A stretch of DNA of 64,000 bases from Sphingomonas zeae. Its GTDB lineage: Bacteria > Pseudomonadota > Alphaproteobacteria > Sphingomonadales > Sphingomonadaceae. Each line of letters starts with the position of its first letter. Position 1 is the stretch's first letter. The translations under genes and the position numbers were made by a program. The notes beneath the pieces are model-generated. The model was given only the letters and a program-made list of their open reading frames with translations. It ran no database searches and was not told the DNA's origin. Positions 1-9,842 of the stretch are shown here, one piece after another. The DNA lies in NCBI RefSeq assembly GCF_014197135.1, contig NZ_JACIFA010000017.1:1-64000 (forward strand). Direction: 5' to 3'.

Positions 1-351
1 CAGTGACGGCGACGACCGCCGTCGGTGATGATCTCGGACACGGACATAAGCCTATGCTCAGGGGATAGCCCCAAGCCTCCTTCTTAGGCTCAAATTCGTC
101 TGGTTGAGATGGGACCAGTTCATGTGGATCGCATCGATATCAGTACCATGCAGAGTGCAAGTGTTCGCACTATGATGCACATTTTTAACATTGATTGTGC
201 AGATTTTTGGCCTGACTGCCCTTTCTGTAGCTTACCACCAATACGACAGAAAGTTCAATAATAATTGTTATGTTAAGTTTATGTTGTGCTAGGGTGAGAA
301 CCCATTGATGTAAGCGTCGCGATCTGATCCAGGCTCCGCAAGGAGACCGGA
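1..351. other. non-coding left edge
   Basis: I find no convincing gene. The stretch from about 180 to 290 is clearly more A+T-rich than the rest of the window. It runs up to the start of a damaged transposase at 352, so it may be the outer flank or left end of that insertion sequence. I could not identify a terminal inverted repeat or target duplication. Confidence 0.5.
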
Positions 352-1016
352 ATGAGCAACCTGTTTTGGCTGACGGATGAGCAGATGGAGCGGCTGGGAC
401 CGTTCTTTCTCAGGAGCCATGGCACGCCGCGTGGATAACCGGCGGGCGCTGAGCGACATCGTGTTCGTCAACCGCAACGGGTTGCGCGGGCGAGACGCAC
501 CCAGCGCCTACGGCCCGCACAAGACGCTCTACAATCGGTGGAGGCGTTGGGGCGAGGCCGGTGTGTTCACGCGCATGATGGAAGGTCTGGCTGCAGTTGG
601 CGCCGAGCCGCAGACGGTCATGATCGACGCGACCTACCTGAAGGCGCACCGCACGGCATCGAGCCTGCAGGTTAAATGGGAATCTCGGCCGCCTGATCGG
701 CCGCACCAAGGGCGGCATGAATACCAAGCTCCACGCCGTTGCCGACGCGAACGGCCGGCCCCTGAGCTTTTTCATGACTGCTGGCCAGGCCAGCGACTAC
801 ACCGGAGCGGCAGCGCTGCTCGACGACATGCCCAAGGCACAATGGCTGCTCCGCGATCGCGGCTATGACGCCGACTGGTTCAGGGACGCCCTGCAAGCCA
901 AAGGCATCCAGCCCCGCATTCCAGGCCGGCGATCACGCAACGAGCCGGTCAGATACGACAAGCGGCACCATCGGCGACGAAGCCGCATCGAGATCATGTT
1001 CGGTCGGTCCAACTGA
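352..1016 (+). pseudogene. IS5-family transposase, frameshifted and truncated
   Basis: Reading from ATG 352 gives MSNLFWLTDEQMERL, the usual start of an IS5-family DDE transposase. The frame breaks near 430, where two bases of a CGCG run appear to be missing. The protein continues in a second frame (VDNRRALSDIVFVNRNGLR, then VMIDATYLKAHRTASSL, which carries the first catalytic Asp). It breaks again near 680, again as if two bases were lost, and resumes in a third frame (MNTKLHAVADANGRPLSFF, then LLRDRGYDADWFRDAL, the second Asp region). It ends at RIEIMFGR, where the remaining C-terminal part of such proteins is absent and IS110-like DNA begins. With two frameshifts and a lost end it cannot make transposase. 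Confidence 0.88.
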
Positions 1017-1020
1017 CGTG

Positions 1021-1077
1021 ATGGGTTGGACGGCCCCTGCACCAGCGTAGCTGTGCAATGATGTGGTCGTTGAGCCA
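1021..1077 (+). repeat. 57-bp inverted repeat, left copy
   Basis: These 57 bases occur as an exact reverse complement at 1481-1537, about 400 bp away. They lie just upstream of the IS110-type transposase start, where this family encodes its guide (bridge) RNA. IS110 elements do not normally carry long terminal inverted repeats. The pair therefore more likely comes from two left ends brought together by rearrangement than from one intact element. Confidence 0.85.
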
Positions 1078-1480
1078 CGTCTAGGAGTCGATCCATGCAC
1101 CAGGATGTCGTGACCGTCGGGGTCGATCTGGCGAAGAACGTGTTTTAGGTCCACAGCGCGCATCGCCTGGGCGGTGATGGCGCGCAAGGAGGTCTACGCG
1201 GCGGCTGCCGCGTGACCGCTGTCCTCGCCGACCGCTGAGCGGCCGGCAGGATGGTGTAGGGGCAGCTGAGTGGTGATGACAAACCGGTCAGACCGGGGAT
1301 CGAACAAACCCAGGGGAGCAAAGCGCTTCAAGCGCGATGACGTGATTAGGGATCCGATCCGCGGACTTCATCAGGGCCAGCAGCCATGCGGTGCTGCACG
1401 AACAGGCCGAACACATGGATGCACCCGACCGGTGCTCATCGCCGCACGAAAGCACTTGCACCGCAGGGGTCGTCCACACA

Positions 1481-1537
1481 TGGCTCAACGACCACATCAT
1501 TGCACAGCTACGCTGGTGCAGGGGCCGTCCAACCCAT
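1481..1537 (-). repeat. 57-bp inverted repeat, right copy
   Basis: Exact reverse complement of 1021-1077. No transposase start follows it on the minus strand, so the second copy is only an end fragment. Confidence 0.85.
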
Positions 1538-1642
1538 GACGTCAGTTTCGACCTCGGCGCTGCTCCTACTATTCTCAAAGTGCCCTCGCACCACACTTAC
1601 GGTGACAACCTGAGCTTCGTAATTAATACGTATCGCTTCGCG

Positions 1643-2932
1643 TTACCGAGCGCCAAATCCGGTCAACATTGTCCATGCAGTGCGCACTACGATCAACATA
1701 TCAATCCAAGGTGAAAAATTCTTGATATAGTAAAAATCGTAATGGAGCTTACTTGTTACGTCTTCTAATTCGGCGACATGGCCCTGGTTAACTTGTGCCC
1801 ATCCGGTAATCCCTGGTCGCACGATATGCCGATACCGATAAAAGGGTATATTGTCCTCATACCAACGCGACAGGACTTCCGCTTCCGGCCGTGGCCCAAT
1901 CCAGCTCATTTGTCCTTTGAGAACATTGAATATCTGAGGAAGCTCATCAATCCGGGTCTGGCGCAACACCCCACCAATACGGGTGATGCGGACATCATTG
2001 TCTTGGGTCATGGCTGCGACGCGCTGCTCTGTCTGGGGAGCGCTATTCGTCATAGTCCGGAACTTATAAACGACAAAAGGCTTTCCACGATAGCCAATAC
2101 GTCGCTGCTTGAATATTGCCGGCCCCTTGGAATCAAGCCTGATGATAAGCGCCAGGATAAGAAGTAATGGCAAAAGGACAATCAGGGCGATCAGTGCAGC
2201 CAGCCAATCGAAAACTTGCTTGACCACCAAGTACACGGAAGACGGCGAGAGCGTGCCGTAACTGGTTTCCGATAGATGCTCGAGCGCGATACGTCCCGTT
2301 AGGGACTCGATGAGGTGCTTGATATGGAATATCTGCAGCCCTTCAAGCGCATAATCGGCAAGCCGCCTTTCCCATTCGGGCGACATATCCACTCTTAAAT
2401 CTGCTGCGATGGCATCTATTCCACCAACATTGGCCTCGGGGCTATCAAGTATGACAGGCTCGACACGTCGAATTTGAGACAATGCCGGATCGATCGGCGC
2501 ATTGGGTATGATCCCGATGCGCAACGAACGACGCTGCTCCTTGAAATGAACCAGATAGAACCACAGCAAGACCAAGCCATAAGACCCGGCCAGAACGAAG
2601 CGGTTATACTCGATCCGCCCCATAACGAGAACCAACAGCATCACGCCGAAAGCCGCAGAAAAGGCGGGTAGAATGGATGCACTGCCCTCGACGCCGGGAT
2701 AACGCGACATGCTTCGCATGATGAGCGAACCGGCGAGGATGCATAACAGACTTAGCACAAACGTCAGGTGCAACACGGCGATGCCGTCATTTGCACCGAC
2801 AAGAAGGTTGGGGTCACCCCAGATCATTGCCAAACGTAGGAGGTAGGGAGCAAACGCCGCTACCAATCCACCGGCCACCTGTACGCGTAAACGATGCCAA
2901 GGGCCATATCGAGTGTGGACATAATATTCCAT
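1643..2932 (-). CDS. ExoY/WbaP-type undecaprenyl-phosphate sugar phosphotransferase
   Basis: Initiating transferase that moves a hexose-1-phosphate from its nucleotide sugar to undecaprenyl phosphate at the inner membrane, the first step of repeat-unit assembly. The N-terminal half has about four membrane helices and a short, degenerate middle domain. A further helix (about 235-265, LIALIVLLPLLLILALIIRL) precedes the catalytic domain, which shows KFRTM, DELPQIFNVLKGQMSWIGPRPE-type and PGITGWAQVN signatures. It stands alone on the minus strand, about 320 bp beyond the dideoxyhexose genes. Its sugar specificity (glucose, galactose or other) cannot be read from sequence. The start is uncertain: ATG 2932 has an AGGAG 14 bases upstream, and GTG 2947 has it only one base away. 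Confidence 0.9.
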   Translation of the reverse strand: MEYYVHTRYGPWHRLRVQVAGGLVAAFAPYLLRLAMIWGDPNLLVGANDGIAVLHLTFVLSLLCILAGSLIMRSMSRYPGVEGSASILPAFSAAFGVMLLVLVMGRIEYNRFVLAGSYGLVLLWFYLVHFKEQRRSLRIGIIPNAPIDPALSQIRRVEPVILDSPEANVGGIDAIAADLRVDMSPEWERRLADYALEGLQIFHIKHLIESLTGRIALEHLSETSYGTLSPSSVYLVVKQVFDWLAALIALIVLLPLLLILALIIRLDSKGPAIFKQRRIGYRGKPFVVYKFRTMTNSAPQTEQRVAAMTQDNDVRITRIGGVLRQTRIDELPQIFNVLKGQMSWIGPRPEAEVLSRWYEDNIPFYRYRHIVRPGITGWAQVNQGHVAELEDVTSKLHYDFYYIKNFSPWIDMLIVVRTAWTMLTGFGAR

Positions 2933-3250
2933 TGCGAGCTCAAACACTCCTCAACTTCGCAACACCGCGTCCACGATAGCACGGTCTCATTCTGCTACCA
3001 CACAAGCGAAGAACCGGCTCGACCGCTTGCTTCCAACGATCCGAAAAGGCGAATAGACTCGATATTACCGAGCGTCTGTCTTGCCCTTCGCGCTATATAC
3101 TGCACGGCAGCCGCGGATAAAGAATCAGGCGCCGCGGGCGGGCGATAGGATCACAACTCATGATCCGCATTTGCCAGCCCGCAGGCGCCTGAAACCCTCA
3201 TTCGAAACCTGCCCGTATCGACCTTCCGACAAAGGCCGATGCCCAACTTA
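2933..3250. other. intergenic region, rfbH terminator and exoY promoter
   Basis: About 318 bp between the end of rfbH and the start of the sugar transferase, both on the minus strand. It holds the hairpin at 3125-3192 and a more A+T-rich part (about 2960-3110) that could carry the promoter of the transferase. I could not fix a -35/-10 pair, and I see no gene. Confidence 0.5.
3125..3192 (-). terminator. hairpin after rfbH
   Basis: Perfect 9-bp arms TCAGGCGCC (3125-3133) and GGCGCCTGA (3184-3192), with further partial pairing of the GGGC/GCCC stretches inside. It lies about 60 bp beyond the rfbH stop on the minus strand. No T-run follows, so it may be a 3'-end stabiliser or a Rho-linked end rather than a classical intrinsic terminator. 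Confidence 0.5.
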
Positions 3251-4564
3251 TCAGAAATTCAGCCCGAAAAATTCTTCGAGCTTCTCGCCGACATAGTCGA
3301 AATGTTCGCTTCCCAATGCCGGGTACAGCCCAAGCCAGAACGTGTTGTTCATCACTCGGTCGGTCTGAGTCAGATCCCCCACCACGCGATATTCGACGTT
3401 CTGGAAATAGGGCTGTCGCGTCAGGTTGCCCGCAAACAGCAAGCGGGTGCCGATCTTGTTCTGGTCGAGGAAGCGTGTGACGTCGACACGCTTGGCATCC
3501 ACGCCATCCCGAATCATCAAGGGGAAGCCAAACCACGACGGATCCGAATTGGGTGTCGCCTCCGGCAGGATGAAGATCTCTTCCATACCCTTCAGCCGCT
3601 CGGTGAGCAGGCGGAAGTTGCGGCGACGGGCCTCGACGAAATCGTCGACACGATCGAGCTGTGCCAAGCCGCAAGCCGCCTGCATATCGGTGATCTTCAG
3701 ATTATAACCGATATGGCTGTAGACATACTTGTGGTCATAGCCGAACGGCAGCGTGCCGTGCTGCTGACCGAACCGCGAACCACACGTGTTATCGCAACCC
3801 GGTGCGCAATAGCAGTCGCGGCCCCAGTCGCGGATCGACTCGATGATCGGCTTAAGTTCGGCCGAGCGCGTGAAGACCGCTCCGCCTTCCCCCATCGTGA
3901 TGTGATGCGCCGGATAGAAAGACAGGGTGGCGACATCGCCCCACAACCCAACCTTCTTGCCGTCGTAGGTGGCACCGAGCGCGTCGCAGCAATCCTCGAC
4001 CAACCACAGATCATGCTCGTCGCAGATGCGCCGTACTTCGGCCAGATTGAACGGATTACCGAGCGTGTGCGCGATCATGATCGCGCCGGTCTTGTCTGTG
4101 ATGGCCGCTTCGATCAGCGAGACGTCAATATTGTAGGTCGGAACATCGACGTCGACGAAGACGGGAACCAGCCCATGCTGAATCGACGGGTTGACCGTCG
4201 TCGGGAAACCAGCCGCGACGGTGATGATTTCATCGCCGGGCTTGAGGCGGCGTTCGCCCAGCTTGTGGCTTGTGAGGCAAGACAGCGCCAGCAGGTTCGC
4301 CGACGAACCCGACGTGGTCGTCAGCACGAAGGGCGCTCCAACGATCCGACCGAGCTTGGCTTCAAACTCGGTATTGAAGCGTCCCGTGGTCAGCCAACCG
4401 TCGAGCGAAGCCTCGACCATCAACTCGATCTCAGGGGCGCCGATCACCTTGCCGGCTGGCGGGATGATGCTCTCGCCCGGTACGAAGGGCTTAGGCGCAA
4501 ATTGGGTTTCGGCGTACTGGGTGACCAGGGCACGAATTTGCTTGCGGAGGTCGTCAGCGGTCAT
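3251..4564 (-). CDS. rfbH: CDP-4-keto-6-deoxy-D-glucose 3-dehydrase (E1)
   Basis: PMP-dependent, [2Fe-2S] enzyme that removes the C3 hydroxyl of CDP-4-keto-6-deoxyglucose, working with the reductase RfbI (E3). It has the aminotransferase fold of the DegT family, but the usual PLP-binding Lys is replaced by His: [14 protein letters not shown] puts His at 220, the same number as in the Yersinia enzyme. Cys192/193, Cys251, Cys253 and Cys261 ([12 protein letters not shown]) fit the known cluster ligands. It is 437 aa, full length. ATG 4564 is chosen because upstream extension would run into rfbG and the family starts here. It is the last gene of rfbI-rfbF-rfbG-rfbH, 14 bp after rfbG. These diagnostic residues rule out an ordinary sugar aminotransferase. 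Confidence 0.96.
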   Translation of the reverse strand: MTADDLRKQIRALVTQYAETQFAPKPFVPGESIIPPAGKVIGAPEIELMVEASLDGWLTTGRFNTEFEAKLGRIVGAPFVLTTTSGSSANLLALSCLTSHKLGERRLKPGDEIITVAAGFPTTVNPSIQHGLVPVFVDVDVPTYNIDVSLIEAAITDKTGAIMIAHTLGNPFNLAEVRRICDEHDLWLVEDCCDALGATYDGKKVGLWGDVATLSFYPAHHITMGEGGAVFTRSAELKPIIESIRDWGRDCYCAPGCDNTCGSRFGQQHGTLPFGYDHKYVYSHIGYNLKITDMQAACGLAQLDRVDDFVEARRRNFRLLTERLKGMEEIFILPEATPNSDPSWFGFPLMIRDGVDAKRVDVTRFLDQNKIGTRLLFAGNLTRQPYFQNVEYRVVGDLTQTDRVMNNTFWLGLYPALGSEHFDYVGEKLEEFFGLNF

Positions 4565-4578
4565 GAAAACAGAAATCC

Positions 4579-5670
4579 TTACGCGGCTTGATTGAGGGGA
4601 GCCGCCACGAAGCGCTCCAGCTCGGTATTGCAATATTGGTGCATGTCGGCACCGGCCAGCCAGGCGCGATGCCAGGCAACGATGCTTTCCAAGGCTTGAG
4701 CTAGGCTCCAGCGGGGCGTCCAACGCAGGCCTGCACGCGCCTTAGAGATATCCAGCTTAAGATAGCGTGCCTCATGGGGCTGGACATTCTCGTCATGGAC
4801 CCAGGTAGCGCCATTGCCCCAGGCCTCACACATGCGCTCGACAATCCATTGGACAGGCTGAGCATCGTCATCGCGCGGGCCAAAGTTCCACGCTTCCGCG
4901 GCAGCTTCGGGCATGCTCCACAACGCCTGCGCGAGAACCAGATAGCCTCCAACCGGCTCCAGCACATGCTGCCAGGGCCGGATGGAAATCGGGTTGCGGA
5001 TCGACACGGGCTCGCCCTTGGCGACCGCGCGCAGGATGTCGGGAATGAGCCGGTCATCGGCCCAGTCGCCTCCGCCGATGACATTGCCCGCTCGACCGGA
5101 CGCCAATGCCGTCTTGCCGTCGCTAAAGAACGAGCGGCGATAGGCAGACGTGACCAGCTCAGCGCAGCCCTTGGAGTTGGAATAGGGATCATACCCCCCC
5201 ATCGCCTCGTCCTCGCGATAGCCCCAGGGCCATTCGCGGTTCTCGTAGCATTTGTCGGTCGTCACGACGACGCAGGCGCGCACGCCCGGCACCCGACGGA
5301 CCGCCTCGAGCAGATGGACCGTGCCCATGACGTTGGTGGCATAGGTGCCGACCGGATCGTCGTAGGACGCACGCACCAGTGGCTGGGCCGCCATGTGGAT
5401 GACGATCTCGGGATCGGCCAATACCAGCGCCTGTTCCAGCGTCTGGCGATCGCGGATGTCGCCAATGATGGACGTCATGCCGTCCGCCACACGAGCCACA
5501 TCGAACAACGCCGGCGTGGTGGGGGGCGCCAGCGCAAAGCCGGTAACCTCGGCCCCCATCCGCTGGAGCCACAAAGCCATCCAGCTTCCCTTGAAGCCCG
5601 TATGCCCCGTCAGGAACACGCGCTTGCCCGCCCAGAAGGCAGGATCGACGGTGCCGGAAGGTACGCTCAC
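4579..5670 (-). CDS. rfbG: CDP-glucose 4,6-dehydratase
   Basis: NAD-dependent extended SDR that turns CDP-D-glucose into CDP-4-keto-6-deoxy-D-glucose. The Rossmann motif is [10 protein letters not shown] near the N-terminus. [11 protein letters not shown] and YDPYSNSKG give the active-site Asp/Lys and the YxxxK pair, and [17 protein letters not shown] and [13 protein letters not shown] are typical of RfbG rather than RmlB. It is 363 aa from GTG 5670, the usual family length. That GTG overlaps the rfbF stop (GTGA), which argues for translational coupling and against an upstream ATG inside rfbF. Confidence 0.95.
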   Translation of the reverse strand: MSVPSGTVDPAFWAGKRVFLTGHTGFKGSWMALWLQRMGAEVTGFALAPPTTPALFDVARVADGMTSIIGDIRDRQTLEQALVLADPEIVIHMAAQPLVRASYDDPVGTYATNVMGTVHLLEAVRRVPGVRACVVVTTDKCYENREWPWGYREDEAMGGYDPYSNSKGCAELVTSAYRRSFFSDGKTALASGRAGNVIGGGDWADDRLIPDILRAVAKGEPVSIRNPISIRPWQHVLEPVGGYLVLAQALWSMPEAAAEAWNFGPRDDDAQPVQWIVERMCEAWGNGATWVHDENVQPHEARYLKLDISKARAGLRWTPRWSLAQALESIVAWHRAWLAGADMHQYCNTELERFVAAPLNQAA

Positions 5671-6440
5671 CGCCACACGCACCAGGGAGCCTTGCCGCCG
5701 CTCCACAGGCTTTCGAGGTGCTGCTTGTCACGCAGCGTATCCATGGGCTGCCAAAAGCCGTGATGCTCGTAAGCCATCAGTTCGCCGTCCGAAGCGAGCG
5801 TCCGCAGTGGCTCCTGCTCCCAGACGGTGTCATCGCCCTCCAGATAGTCGAGCACCTTGGGGCTGAGGACGAAGAACCCGCCATTGATCATGCCCCCATC
5901 GCCTTGCGGCTTTTCAAGGAAGTCCGTGATCCGACCATCCTCCATGTGCAGCGCGCCGAAGCGGCCCGGGGGATAGGTGGCGGTCAGCGTCGCCGCCTTG
6001 CCGTGCGAACGGTGGTATTCCAGCGACGCGGTAATGTCGATGTCGCCGACACCGTCACCATAGGTGAAGAAAAAGGCTTCTTCGTCCTTCACGTGATCTG
6101 CTACACGCTTCAGCCGTCCACCCGTCATCGACGTATCGCCGGTGTCGATCAGCGTTACCTTCCACGGCTCGGCGCGGCGCTCGTGCACGATCATTTCGTT
6201 CGCCTTCATGTCGAAGGTCACATCCGACATGTGCAGGAAGTAGTTGGCGAAATACTCCTTGATGACGTAACCCTTGTAACCGCAGCAGATCACGAAGTCC
6301 GTGACGCCGTGCGCCGCATAGATCTTCATGATATGCCATAGGATCGGGCGCCCCCCGATCTCGATCATGGGCTTGGGCCTCAGGCTGGTTTCTTCGGCAA
6401 AACGCGTGCCGAGGCCGCCGGCTAGAATAACTGCCTTCAT
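5667..6440 (-). CDS. rfbF: glucose-1-phosphate cytidylyltransferase
   Basis: Makes CDP-glucose from CTP and glucose-1-phosphate, the entry step to CDP-3,6-dideoxyhexoses. It has the nucleotidyltransferase fold with [20 protein letters not shown] at the N-terminus, the [11 protein letters not shown] metal/nucleotide motif, and [19 protein letters not shown], a signature of RfbF. It is 257 aa, full length. It lies 11 bp after rfbI and overlaps rfbG by 4 bp. This is CDP-specific: the TDP enzyme RmlA is a different gene at 57190-58119. Confidence 0.96.
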   Translation of the reverse strand: MKAVILAGGLGTRFAEETSLRPKPMIEIGGRPILWHIMKIYAAHGVTDFVICCGYKGYVIKEYFANYFLHMSDVTFDMKANEMIVHERRAEPWKVTLIDTGDTSMTGGRLKRVADHVKDEEAFFFTYGDGVGDIDITASLEYHRSHGKAATLTATYPPGRFGALHMEDGRITDFLEKPQGDGGMINGGFFVLSPKVLDYLEGDDTVWEQEPLRTLASDGELMAYEHHGFWQPMDTLRDKQHLESLWSGGKAPWCVWR

Positions 6441-6451
6441 CGGGTCCTATC

Positions 6452-7438
6452 TCAGTTTGAGCTGACGAATGCGTCGGAGAAGAAACGTCTGGCCGGAAGG
6501 CCAAGTGCAGTCATTGCGGTACGCGCCGACGCGATCATCGCGTTCGAACCACAAGCATAGACAACTGTATCGACGGGATCAAACCCATGATGGATTGCCG
6601 CGTCCTGCACATACCCTCGCTTGCCGCCCCAGCTGGCATCCCCGCCCGATAGCAGATGATGGAAGCCTACGTCGAGGCCGAGGTCCACCGGATCCCAGCA
6701 GAAATTTTCCGCCTCGCGATTGCCCCAGAAGACGTGAAGGCGATGGCGTGCAGCGCGTTCAGGATCGGCGGCCAGTTCCTCCAGCAGCGCCTTGACCGGA
6801 GCAATGCCGGTGCCCGTTGCAAGAAAAACGATGTCGCGCGGCGCCTCGTCCCGCAGGAAGAAGGTCCCAAAAGGCCCCTCGATCCGGATCAGGTCATTGG
6901 GCTTGGCACGGTCGAACCAGTAACCGCTCAGCACGCCGCCCGGATACCGCTTGATGATGAGCTCCAGCATACCATCCGCCCGCGGAGCGTTGGCCAGACT
7001 GTAGCTGCGCCGGACACCCTCGGCCAAGACGTCAATATACTGGCCGGGGAGAAAGCGCATCGGGGAGGACGGTGGAGTTTTGAGCACCACCCGGACGATA
7101 TCGATCGCCAGCCTGTCGATCGATACGATCCGACTTGGCACGGTCCGGATTTCAAGGCCAGCCAGCCGGTCGAGGGGCTCTATATCCAGCACCACGTCGC
7201 TCGTCGCCGCTCGGCAACAGGTGAGTACCAGCCCCTCGCCCGCCTCCCCTTCAGTCAGGCTTTCTTCGACGCGCAGCGTTTTTGTTGTGCCAGATACGAC
7301 AGGCGCCTTGCATATCCCGCAGCGCCCCGTTCGACAGCTATACTCAAGCGTGACGCCAGCATTGCGCGCGGCATCCAAGATGGAGATGGCTGTGTCTGCC
7401 GCAAAAGAGCGGCCGGTGTTGAGAGTTACGGTCGACAT
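6452..7438 (-). CDS. rfbI: CDP-6-deoxy-delta-3,4-glucoseen reductase (E3)
   Basis: Electron-transfer partner of RfbH that passes electrons from NAD(P)H through FAD and a [2Fe-2S] centre to complete C3 deoxygenation. The N-terminal plant-type ferredoxin domain carries Cys35, Cys40, Cys43 (CRTGRCGIC) and Cys74/75 (LVLTCC). The FAD domain has RSYSLANAP, and the NAD domain has VFLATGTGIAPVKALLEEL and VYACGSNAMI. It is 328 aa, a normal length, and is the first gene of the four-gene minus-strand operon. No abequose or paratose synthase follows it, so the final sugar is set elsewhere. Confidence 0.94.
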   Translation of the reverse strand: MSTVTLNTGRSFAADTAISILDAARNAGVTLEYSCRTGRCGICKAPVVSGTTKTLRVEESLTEGEAGEGLVLTCCRAATSDVVLDIEPLDRLAGLEIRTVPSRIVSIDRLAIDIVRVVLKTPPSSPMRFLPGQYIDVLAEGVRRSYSLANAPRADGMLELIIKRYPGGVLSGYWFDRAKPNDLIRIEGPFGTFFLRDEAPRDIVFLATGTGIAPVKALLEELAADPERAARHRLHVFWGNREAENFCWDPVDLGLDVGFHHLLSGGDASWGGKRGYVQDAAIHHGFDPVDTVVYACGSNAMIASARTAMTALGLPARRFFSDAFVSSN

Positions 7439-7743
7439 GTGTGCCCCGCTGATAGTCGATTATGAAATCCAGTCCAGCACGTGTTGTCTCGATGATGTTG
7501 CGAAACCGCTGTTTCAGAAAAACGATCTGCATCCTTTCCCAGGCTGGTTCGAAAGCCGGCAGATCCCGCCGCCCCGTTGCAACTGTGATGGCCAACCCCG
7601 CCTCCGGCGCTGCGTTGCTGTTCGCGCGCAGTTTCAGGCGGAGGCAAGGGATCAATCGGATCAAAAGAATCGGCAATAGCTTGCAACGCGCCATGCATCT
7701 GGCGCATGGCGCCACGCATGTCAGGCAGGAATGAAGGCTTCAT
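7426..7743 (-). pseudogene. possible frameshifted ORF ahead of rfbI
   Basis: On the minus strand from 7743, one frame reads plausibly for about 40 residues ([20 protein letters not shown], then [16 protein letters not shown]) and then becomes Cys/His/Arg-rich nonsense. A neighbouring frame becomes protein-like from about 7640 (RRDLPAFEPAWERMQIVF, then IIETTRAGLDFIIDYQRG). A single frameshift near 7630 would join them into an ORF of about 105 aa running into the rfbI start. I do not recognise a family. It could equally be non-coding, since it covers the space where the rfbI and gmd promoters should lie. Confidence 0.25.
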
Positions 7744-8806
7744 GGCTCAGAAGACGGCGCTTATCACAGGTGTAACCGGTCAGGACGGTGCCTATCTCGC
7801 GGAATTTCTGCTAGAGAAGGGCTACATCGTCCACGGTGTGAAGCGGCGTTCGTCGTCGTTCAACACCGGTCGGATCGAGAATATCTATCAAGATCCGCAC
7901 GAGGAAAACCCCCGCTTCCACTTGCATTACGGCGACCTGACCGATTCAACCAACCTGATCCGCCTGGTTCAACAGACCAAGCCCGACGAAATCTACAATC
8001 TGGCCGCGCAGAGCCACGTCGCGGTGAGCTTCGAGACGCCGGAATATACCGCCAATGCCGATGGCATCGGTACACTGCGTCTCCTGGAAGCGATCCGCAT
8101 TCTCGGCATGGAAAAGACCTGCCGCTTCTATCAGGCATCGACCTCGGAGCTGTATGGCCTCGTGCAGGAAGTGCCGCAGAAGGAAACCACGCCCTTCTAT
8201 CCGCGTTCGCCGTACGGCGCGGCCAAGATGTATGCTTATTGGATCGTGGTAAACTACCGCGAGGCTTATGGCATGCATGCGTCGAACGGCATTCTGTTCA
8301 ATCATGAAAGCCCCTTGCGTGGTGAAACTTTCGTCACGCGCAAGATCACGCGCGCCGCTGCCGCGATCAAACTCGGCCGGCAGGACAAGTTGTGGCTCGG
8401 TAATCTCGATGCCAAGCGCGACTGGGGCCATGCCCGAGAATATGTCCGTGGCATGTGGCTGATGCTCCAGCAGGATGAGCCGGATGACTTCGTGCTGGCG
8501 ACGGGAGAGACGACGCCGGTCCGCACCTTTGTCGAATGGGCGTTCGCCGATGTCGGCATCACGCTCCGCTGGGAAGGTACGGGCGTTGACGAAAAGGGCT
8601 ATTGCGCCGAAACGGGCAAATGCCTGATCGAGGTTGATCCGCGCTATTTTCGTCCGACCGAGGTCGACCTTCTCATCGGCGACCCCACCAAGGCCAAGAC
8701 CAAGCTCGGCTGGGTACATCAAACATCGGTGCGAGAGCTTGCCCGTGAGATGGTGCTGGCCGACCTTCAGGTCATGCGCGATGCACCGATCGCCAAGGAC
8801 GCATGA
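7742..8806 (+). CDS. gmd: GDP-mannose 4,6-dehydratase
   Basis: Converts GDP-D-mannose to GDP-4-keto-6-deoxy-D-mannose. It is an extended SDR with NADP-binding [10 protein letters not shown] near the N-terminus, the conserved [11 protein letters not shown] stretch, STSELYG, and the catalytic [24 protein letters not shown] is a Gmd signature. It is 354 aa from ATG 7742, which has GGAATGAAGG just upstream; an in-frame ATG at 7706 adds 12 unlike residues. It overlaps fcl by 4 bp. Together they supply GDP-L-fucose. Confidence 0.96.
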   Translation: MAQKTALITGVTGQDGAYLAEFLLEKGYIVHGVKRRSSSFNTGRIENIYQDPHEENPRFHLHYGDLTDSTNLIRLVQQTKPDEIYNLAAQSHVAVSFETPEYTANADGIGTLRLLEAIRILGMEKTCRFYQASTSELYGLVQEVPQKETTPFYPRSPYGAAKMYAYWIVVNYREAYGMHASNGILFNHESPLRGETFVTRKITRAAAAIKLGRQDKLWLGNLDAKRDWGHAREYVRGMWLMLQQDEPDDFVLATGETTPVRTFVEWAFADVGITLRWEGTGVDEKGYCAETGKCLIEVDPRYFRPTEVDLLIGDPTKAKTKLGWVHQTSVRELAREMVLADLQVMRDAPIAKDA

Positions 8807-9771
8807 TGGCGGCGGGGGCGTTCGATCTTTCCGGCAAGCGCGTCTATGTCGCCGGTCATCGTGGCATGGTCGGCTCAGCGATCGTGCGACGACTGGCGAG
8901 TGAGGGCTGCACCGTTCTCACTGCCACCCGGGCCGAACTCGACCTACAGGACCAGCGCGCGGTCCGCGAATGGTTCGCACAGGAAAAGCCCGATGCGGTC
9001 TTCCTCGCGGCTGCCAAGGTCGGTGGCATCTTGGCGAACGACACGTATCCGGCCGACTTTCTCTACGACAATCTGATGATCGAGGCTAACGTCATCGAGG
9101 CAGCGCATCGTAGCGATGTCGGCAAGCTGATGTTCCTTGGCTCGTCATGCATCTATCCAAAGCTGGCCCCTCAACCGATCGAGGAAAGCGCGCTGTTGAC
9201 CGGCCCGCTGGAGCCGACCAACGAGTGGTATGCGATCGCGAAGATCGCAGGCATCAAGCTGGCCCAGGCTTACCGCCGCCAGCATGGTCGCGATTTCATT
9301 TCGGCAATGCCGACCAACCTCTACGGCCCCGGCGACAATTTCGATCTGAATAGCAGCCATGTCTTGCCGGCACTGATGCGCAAGGCGCATCAAGCGAAGC
9401 ATGATGGCGCAGGTGAGATCGAAATCTGGGGTACGGGCACCCCTAGGCGGGAATTTCTGCACGTCGACGACCTGGCGGATGCCTGCGTCTTCCTGATGAA
9501 GAATTATTCCGACGACGAGCATGTCAATGTCGGCTCGGGCAGTGACGTGACCATCCTCGAACTGACCGAAATGGTCGCGCGTGCGGTCGGCTTCGATGGC
9601 GCTATCGTTCGCAACGAAAGCAAGCCTGATGGTACGCCGCGCAAGCTGATGAGCGGATCCAAGTTGCAGAGCATGGGCTGGCATCCGGCCATTGCCCTGG
9701 AGGACGGCATCGCGTCCACGTATCGCTGGTTCTTGGACCACCACGGCGAGGCACGATTGACTGTCGCCTAA
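8803..9771 (+). CDS. fcl: GDP-L-fucose synthase
   Basis: Two-step epimerase/reductase that turns GDP-4-keto-6-deoxymannose into GDP-L-fucose. The Rossmann motif is [25 protein letters not shown] carries the catalytic Ser/Cys region, and [10 protein letters not shown] gives YxxxK. It is 322 aa, full length. It starts in the ATGATG overlapping the gmd stop, so the two are co-translated. A strong hairpin follows 24 bp after the stop. Confidence 0.96.
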   Translation: MMAAGAFDLSGKRVYVAGHRGMVGSAIVRRLASEGCTVLTATRAELDLQDQRAVREWFAQEKPDAVFLAAAKVGGILANDTYPADFLYDNLMIEANVIEAAHRSDVGKLMFLGSSCIYPKLAPQPIEESALLTGPLEPTNEWYAIAKIAGIKLAQAYRRQHGRDFISAMPTNLYGPGDNFDLNSSHVLPALMRKAHQAKHDGAGEIEIWGTGTPRREFLHVDDLADACVFLMKNYSDDEHVNVGSGSDVTILELTEMVARAVGFDGAIVRNESKPDGTPRKLMSGSKLQSMGWHPAIALEDGIASTYRWFLDHHGEARLTVA

Positions 9772-9794
9772 CGCCACGGCAGCGCCCTCTCGAC

Positions 9795-9840
9795 GTCTAT
9801 ATGCGGCCGCCTGCCAACCCGTAGTTGGCCGCATATAGAC
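9795..9840. terminator. hairpin between convergent genes
   Basis: Perfect 14-bp arms (GTCTATATGCGGCC at 9795-9808 and its complement at 9827-9840) around an 18-nt loop. It separates fcl on the plus strand from the minus-strand secreted-protein gene that ends at 9843. Lack of a T-run on either side makes a bidirectional hairpin terminator likely rather than certain. Confidence 0.65.
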
Positions 9841-9842
9841 GA

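Larger units (their letters stand above)
1021..1537 (+). mobile_element. IS110-family remnant, internally deleted
   Basis: ATG 1095 opens MHQDVVTVGVDLAKNVF, the RuvC-like N-terminus of IS110-family transposases with its first catalytic Asp. It meets a TAG at 1146, where family members usually have Gln. Coding likeness fades within about 50 more bases. The part from about 1262 to 1480 resembles, from memory, the non-coding right end of rhizobial and sphingomonad IS110 elements, so most of the transposase seems deleted. The left-end DNA (1021-1077) recurs inverted at 1481-1537. The element abuts the broken IS5 copy, marking this edge of the polysaccharide locus as an insertion hot spot. Confidence 0.7.

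Noticed and set aside
3251-4564. Ordinary DegT-type sugar aminotransferase
   Set aside because: The PLP Lys is replaced by His220, and the iron-sulphur cysteines 251, 253 and 261 are present, so it is the E1 dehydrase.
7742-9771. Colitose pathway
   Set aside because: Colitose also starts with gmd, but it needs ColD and ColC. The partner gene here is a normal fcl, so GDP-L-fucose is the product.
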